From assembly GCA_964430935.1 (NCBI GenBank), contig CAYSHK010000010.1, forward strand, positions 1-14,179: a stretch of DNA of 14,179 nt. Direction: 5' to 3'. Made by a program: the position numbers and the translations under genes. Every line of letters begins with the position of its first letter. The stretch's first letter is position 1. Below, in pieces: positions 13,316 through 14,179 of the stretch. The notes under the pieces are model-generated. The model was not told where the DNA came from and did not search any database. It was given only the letters and a program-made list of their open reading frames with translations. Source of the stretch: Thermopetrobacter sp964430935. GTDB taxonomy: Bacteria > Pseudomonadota > Alphaproteobacteria > Rhizobiales > Aestuariivirgaceae.

Positions 13316-14179
13316 GGTTCCTGCGTCCTTTCATTCCGGATGCGACACCGGCCGTATGGAAACATGTTGCAATCGTAACGCGGCAATGCCTGCGGTCTGG
13401 AAGTCACGTCCCGGTCAATCAGGTCTCTCGGTTCGACATTGAAGGAAAAAAGGCAGTTTTCGGCCTGCAGTATCTCTTCCGTCTCATTCGTGAACGAATG
13501 GAAACCGCCATAGGGATGGCAGTATGTTCTGACATCCAGCCCCCCAGTCACTCCTTCCAGGAATTCGAACGACTTCGCGATCTCCCGTTCCTGATCTTCC
13601 CGGTCCAAATGGCTCATGACGGGATGAGTGACAGTATGGCTGCCCACGAGCATGCCCGCATCAAGCAGTGCGCGGATGTGTTCCGCCTGCATGTAGAGCT
13701 CCCTGGTCAGCCGTTCCTCTTCTTCCTCTCCGAAAAAATGATCCATCAGCTCATCCAGAAGGGGTTTGCGCCAAACGGGATCGACAAAGTAGTTCAACGT
13801 TCGCTTGACGTAGAGGATGTCATCGGGATTTTCCTGCCAGAGATAGGTCTTCTCCTGGAACTCCTCCCTTTTTTCCTCCTCTATCATTCCATCTTCCAGA
13901 AGTTCTTCCAATTTCCTTGCGACATCCCTGGCCTCATGACGGCCCAGCAGCATGTGTATGCGATGAACGGAAAGCATCCTGCCGTTCTCGAGGGGGCCTG
14001 TCGGAATGTAGAATATGCCCCACAGCCCCCTTGCCTCCAATTCCGGCAGCACATGGTCATGATGGTCGAGGAAGCCGTCATCGAATGTCAGGATCGCGCC
14101 TTCCGGCAGCTCTCCGCCAGCGAAGGCTCCGAGAAAGGCCTCCCTGTCGGCGAAGCCGCAGGCCTCCCCGAAATGATCC
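13312..14179 (-). CDS. Polysaccharide deacetylase (NodB-like), N-terminus cut by window edge
   Basis: The frame is open from the right edge through 289 codons to the stop at 13312, so the start lies outside the window. It carries the NodB homology fold: TFDDG (14074-14088) with the metal-binding and catalytic aspartates, SHTVTHP (13621-13641) with the two metal-binding histidines, and YCHPYGG later. These enzymes remove N-acetyl groups from cell-wall or capsule polysaccharides, using zinc or another divalent metal. An insertion rich in glutamate and lysine lies between the first two motifs. The gene is visibly lower in GC (roughly 50-55% by eye) than its neighbours, which suggests transfer or a surface-polysaccharide origin. 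It might be a sugar-chain modifying enzyme rather than a peptidoglycan one. Its stop overlaps the chorismate mutase start. Confidence 0.88.
   Translation of the reverse strand, partial: DHFGEACGFADREAFLGAFAGGELPEGAILTFDDGFLDHHDHVLPELEARGLWGIFYIPTGPLENGRMLSVHRIHMLLGRHEARDVARKLEELLEDGMIEEEKREEFQEKTYLWQENPDDILYVKRTLNYFVDPVWRKPLLDELMDHFFGEEEEERLTRELYMQAEHIRALLDAGMLVGSHTVTHPVMSHLDREDQEREIAKSFEFLEGVTGGLDVRTYCHPYGGFHSFTNETEEILQAENCLFSFNVEPRDLIDRDVTSRPQALPRYDCNMFPYGRCRIRNERTQEP

Noticed and set aside
12149..13378. A plus-strand frame of 409 codons across queF and the chorismate mutase gene
   Set aside because: It crosses two well-supported minus-strand genes and their boundary and has no recognisable domain.

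Overview
The window is GC-rich, chromosomal-looking DNA from an alphaproteobacterium. Three things support this: a gene for the NDUFA12-like accessory subunit of complex I next to mlaD and a DUF2155 gene, a long adenosylcobalamin-dependent (class II) ribonucleotide reductase of the type common in that class, and a full-length CtrA-type site. I cannot name a genus. I see no tRNA, rRNA, IS element or CRISPR array.

Layout. (1) 1-2019, minus strand: a tight operon NDUFA12-like gene > mlaD > class I methyltransferase > DUF2155 gene (cut by the left edge). It joins respiratory-complex, lipid-transport and envelope functions. (2) 2020-2831: a long divergent control region of about 0.8 kb. It holds a CtrA-type site, three DnaA-box-like sequences, two NrdR-type boxes and a promoter overlapping the second NrdR box. 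(3) 2832-6584, plus: nrdJ, followed by a strong intrinsic terminator. (4) 6585-6871: an AT-rich leader with two dyad symmetries, then a winged-helix protein of unknown function (plus). It converges on nnrS (minus), which has an FNR/NnrR-like site upstream. (5) 9009-9998, plus: a DUF2279/YfiM-like exported protein, separated by a terminator hairpin from a convergent Hsp20 gene with a possible heat-shock promoter. (6) 10713-11942, plus: an unrecognised secreted protein, convergent with (7) a minus-strand operon, polysaccharide deacetylase (cut by the right edge) > AroQ-type chorismate mutase > queF.

How they fit together. Most genes are housekeeping or stress functions: complex I, lipid asymmetry, deoxynucleotide synthesis, NO stress, heat shock, aromatic amino acids, queuosine. 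The most informative stretch is the nrdJ control region. There the dNTP-sensing repressor NrdR (inferred) and possibly the cell-cycle proteins CtrA and DnaA appear to meet upstream of the ribonucleotide reductase gene. The least understood genes are the winged-helix protein at 6872-7489 and the secreted protein at 10713-11942. I found no convincing evidence of a defence island, mobile element or wholly new system.
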